Shown here: piece by piece, positions 62,237 through 64,000 of the stretch
How the letters are laid out: every line of letters begins with the position of its first letter
How positions within the stretch are numbered: position 1 is the stretch's first letter
DNA from: Bacteroidetes bacterium GWF2_33_16
GTDB lineage: Bacteria; Bacteroidota; Bacteroidia; Bacteroidales; UBA12077
Assembly (NCBI GenBank): GCA_001768565.1
Contig: MEOE01000030.1
Coordinates: 1-64,000 of the forward strand
DNA length: 64,000 nt
Reading direction: 5' to 3'
Made by a program: the position numbers and the translations under genes
The notes under the pieces: model-generated
Database searches by the model: none
What the model saw: only the letters and a program-made list of their open reading frames with translations
Told to the model about the DNA's origin: nothing

Positions 62237-63430
62237 TTAAATTCCCATTTTTTTAGCAATGTCTTTCGGAATAACATTTTTGTTAATCATAATATCAGTA
62301 ACCTTAAATTTTATAAAGGCTTCCGACATATAAATATAGCCCTTATAAGGATTATCGATATCCCAGCTATTTTTCACTTTATAAAATTTAGTACCATTTT
62401 GATCTTTTGCAATACCAACAATATGCATACCATGATCATCTGTTGTGGTATAATTATCAAATGCTTTTTGGCGTAATTCCGGAGTTATCTGAAGCTCTTT
62501 AACAGGTTTTTCGAATGAATACAAAATTTCTTCTTTCTCTTTTGTTGTAAGACCTGTTAATCTCTCTTTATCGGTTCCACTTGTCTCTTCGTACTTAATA
62601 TCGGGAACAATAGCTACACCATTTTTCCACGAAAATCCTTTTTCGCTAACATCGCCACCCCAAGCAACAGTATAACCCATTTCTATTGAATTATCGATAA
62701 TTTTAATTAAATCATCAAGAGTAACATTATATACCTCATCAAACGACCAATTATCAGGCAATTCAATTATAAACTTTGAGTAATATGGATGATGTGTAAA
62801 TGATGTAACTTCAATATAATCATCTGGATTAATTCCTAAATATTCAGCAGCAAATGTTTTGGGAGTATATTCTTTTCCATTATACTTAAATTTTTCAATA
62901 ATTGTACCAAGATACGCATCCAATATTCCTTCCAATCCATTATGCCATGCAGTACTTAACTCTTTATTTGGATTTTTAATAACCTGATCTATGTAGCCTT
63001 TTAAAACAGCATCCATTTCATTATGAACAAATTTATCGGTACCATAGTTTAATCCATTATAAACTTCTTCAGGTACAATACCATATTTACGAATACAATT
63101 TGTAACATCATGAAAACCGCCACCTCCAGCAAAATTTAAACTGCCTTGCCAACGAACATAAAGTTTGGCTTTGTCGGAGTATGAATGACGAATAACCCAC
63201 GCTTCAGATAAATCAGTTTCTGTTTTATTGCTTCTTAACATTTCGGATTCGAGTAATGACAATGCCGAGAAACTCCAGCATGTACCAGATCTAAATTGAT
63301 TTTTTACCGGAGTTGCTTTTAATTCTTTTACTATAGTAAACTCATACCCTTTTTTCTTTGCTAATTCTTGGGCGAAAACCGAATTAACAAGTAAGGCAAG
63401 AAAAAGCCCACAAAATATAAATTTTTTCAC
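62237..63430 (-). CDS. secreted C1-family cysteine peptidase (PepC/bleomycin hydrolase-like)
   Basis: 397 residues with signal peptide [21 protein letters not shown]. The papain-type active site is complete: the Gln-Cys region [19 protein letters not shown] (catalytic Cys in GTCWSF), the His in [13 protein letters not shown] and the Asn in VKNSWD. These features and the length fit aminopeptidase C, although the signal peptide is unusual for the cytoplasmic enzyme and is common in Bacteroidota. It probably trims peptides in the periplasm. Its own terminator follows at 62206. Confidence 0.93.
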   Translation of the reverse strand: MKKFIFCGLFLALLVNSVFAQELAKKKGYEFTIVKELKATPVKNQFRSGTCWSFSALSLLESEMLRSNKTETDLSEAWVIRHSYSDKAKLYVRWQGSLNFAGGGGFHDVTNCIRKYGIVPEEVYNGLNYGTDKFVHNEMDAVLKGYIDQVIKNPNKELSTAWHNGLEGILDAYLGTIIEKFKYNGKEYTPKTFAAEYLGINPDDYIEVTSFTHHPYYSKFIIELPDNWSFDEVYNVTLDDLIKIIDNSIEMGYTVAWGGDVSEKGFSWKNGVAIVPDIKYEETSGTDKERLTGLTTKEKEEILYSFEKPVKELQITPELRQKAFDNYTTTDDHGMHIVGIAKDQNGTKFYKVKNSWDIDNPYKGYIYMSEAFIKFKVTDIMINKNVIPKDIAKKMGI

Positions 63431-63767
63431 AATTATAATTTTATGTTTTATTAAGTCTAAATAATAATGTTATTGCTAATTGACTTTTTAAAATCAATAA
63501 AGTTTAATCTTTCATAAATGTCCAATATTTAAAACGTTAGATCAAACAAGACTACATACACCTGTACTACAACTACTTAACATGCTTAAAATACATTGTA
63601 TTTCTTTTTAAAATTATCAATCTAGCCTACTAATTTTCAGTTGATATTTGCTTTTTATATGTAGATAATTGTTATTCGTCTACAGTGAATACTATTTTTC
63701 ATATAAAATTTTAAATTGCTCCCGATCAAAAAAACACTTTAATTTTTTAACCTAAACTAATTTATTT
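63431..63767. other. intergenic region between divergent peptidase genes
   Basis: 337 bp, AT-rich, between the divergently transcribed C1 peptidase and the partial gene at 63768. It should hold both promoters. GATATTTG near 63643 is a weak -7 candidate for the plus strand. No other feature was recognised. Confidence 0.5.
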
Positions 63768-64000
63768 ATGAAGAGATTTTTTACTCTATTACTTGTTTTT
63801 CTTTTTATTGGAGCCTCATTGATGGCTCAGGAAATTCAAAAAAAGGAACTCGACAGACATGGTATTCCTACTTTCGTTAAATTCGAAACCAAAGGGAAAA
63901 CTGTTTCTCAAGGCGAATCTAAAGCTATTTTGTCAAGCGTTTTAAATATGACAAAAAATGATGAGTATAAAACCATGCGAACTGAAAAAGATCAAATTGG
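63768..64000 (+). CDS. N-terminus of a secreted protein, probably an M4-type metallopeptidase (partial)
   Basis: 77 codons before the window ends. A signal peptide FFTLLLVFLFIGASLMAQ is followed by KFETKGKTVSQGESKAILSS and MTKNDEYKTMRTEKDQ. The latter resembles the beginning of the FTP (fungalysin/thermolysin propeptide) domain, which precedes M4 catalytic domains. The catalytic HExxH lies outside the window, so the identity is tentative. Confidence 0.6.
   Translation, partial: MKRFFTLLLVFLFIGASLMAQEIQKKELDRHGIPTFVKFETKGKTVSQGESKAILSSVLNMTKNDEYKTMRTEKDQI

Overview
The window reads as a chromosomal segment of an AT-rich member of the Bacteroidota, probably Bacteroidales/Marinilabiliales-like. 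The evidence is Bacteroidota-style promoters (TAnnTTTG at -7), near absence of strong Shine-Dalgarno sequences, many short Sec signal peptides ending in AQ or SQ, outer-membrane barrels ending in phenylalanine, a TonB-dependent receptor with an N-terminal carboxypeptidase-regulatory-like domain, and families such as DUF3795, DUF4386 and DUF6485. No rRNA, tRNA, CRISPR array, intact transposase or integrase was seen. Taxonomy is inference.

Layout. (1) 1-8.1 kb: a (TATTA)17 microsatellite, then solenoid-repeat proteins on the minus strand (three HEAT-type, one ten-repeat ankyrin), a small envelope protein, an orphan RNA-polymerase alpha-CTD-like protein, and two long inverted-repeat elements resembling attC sites. 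(2) 8.2-8.9 kb and 21.8-22.4 kb: two copies of a ~650 bp cassette with a GIY-YIG protein. (3) 9.0-19.8 kb: a plus-strand series starting with a Crp/Fnr-like regulator and running through DUF3795, NTF2-like, TraB-like, MazG, S41 protease, PD40 lipoprotein, YdeI-like, methyltransferase, PanE-like and PhzF genes. It contains a chimeric gene relic and a second gene remnant. (4) 19.9-22.4 kb: a solitary XRE regulator with three operators, a GNAT protein, and a treble-clef protein ending in a likely sliding-clamp-binding motif. (5) 23-25.8 kb: a response regulator, secreted SIPADSLYLGQ-family proteins and an esterase-TPR protein.

(6) 25.9-54.3 kb is the most distinctive part. Three large ATP-binding LuxR (LAL, MalT-type) regulators at 25957, 41140 and 43986 are interspersed with three genes for a conserved 66-67 residue protein. 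Four copies of a three-box element (two AAATCACCC boxes, then one inverted GGGTGATTT) precede transcription units. In three of the four, the inverted box starts exactly 28 bp before a -7-like promoter element; in the fourth (upstream of the third LAL gene) it is about 26 bp. The units behind the elements carry outer-membrane barrels, an MDR reductase, three SBBP propeller proteins, serine hydrolases, a TonB-dependent receptor, a TonB-CTD fusion, an AraC-type membrane regulator and a carotenoid-desaturase-like oxidoreductase. I propose this as a LAL-controlled cell-envelope regulon with a small-protein partner.

(7) 54.4-59.4 kb: another SIPADSLYLGQ protein, a second PanE-like enzyme, a barrel protein and an S41 protease gene broken by one in-frame TGA. 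(8) 59.8-64 kb: ordinary housekeeping genes on the minus strand (mnmE, tag, DUF6485, a PepC-like C1 peptidase), then the start of a probable metallopeptidase. Everything left of ~59.6 kb looks accessory: paralogue-rich, with remnants and dispersed repeats.
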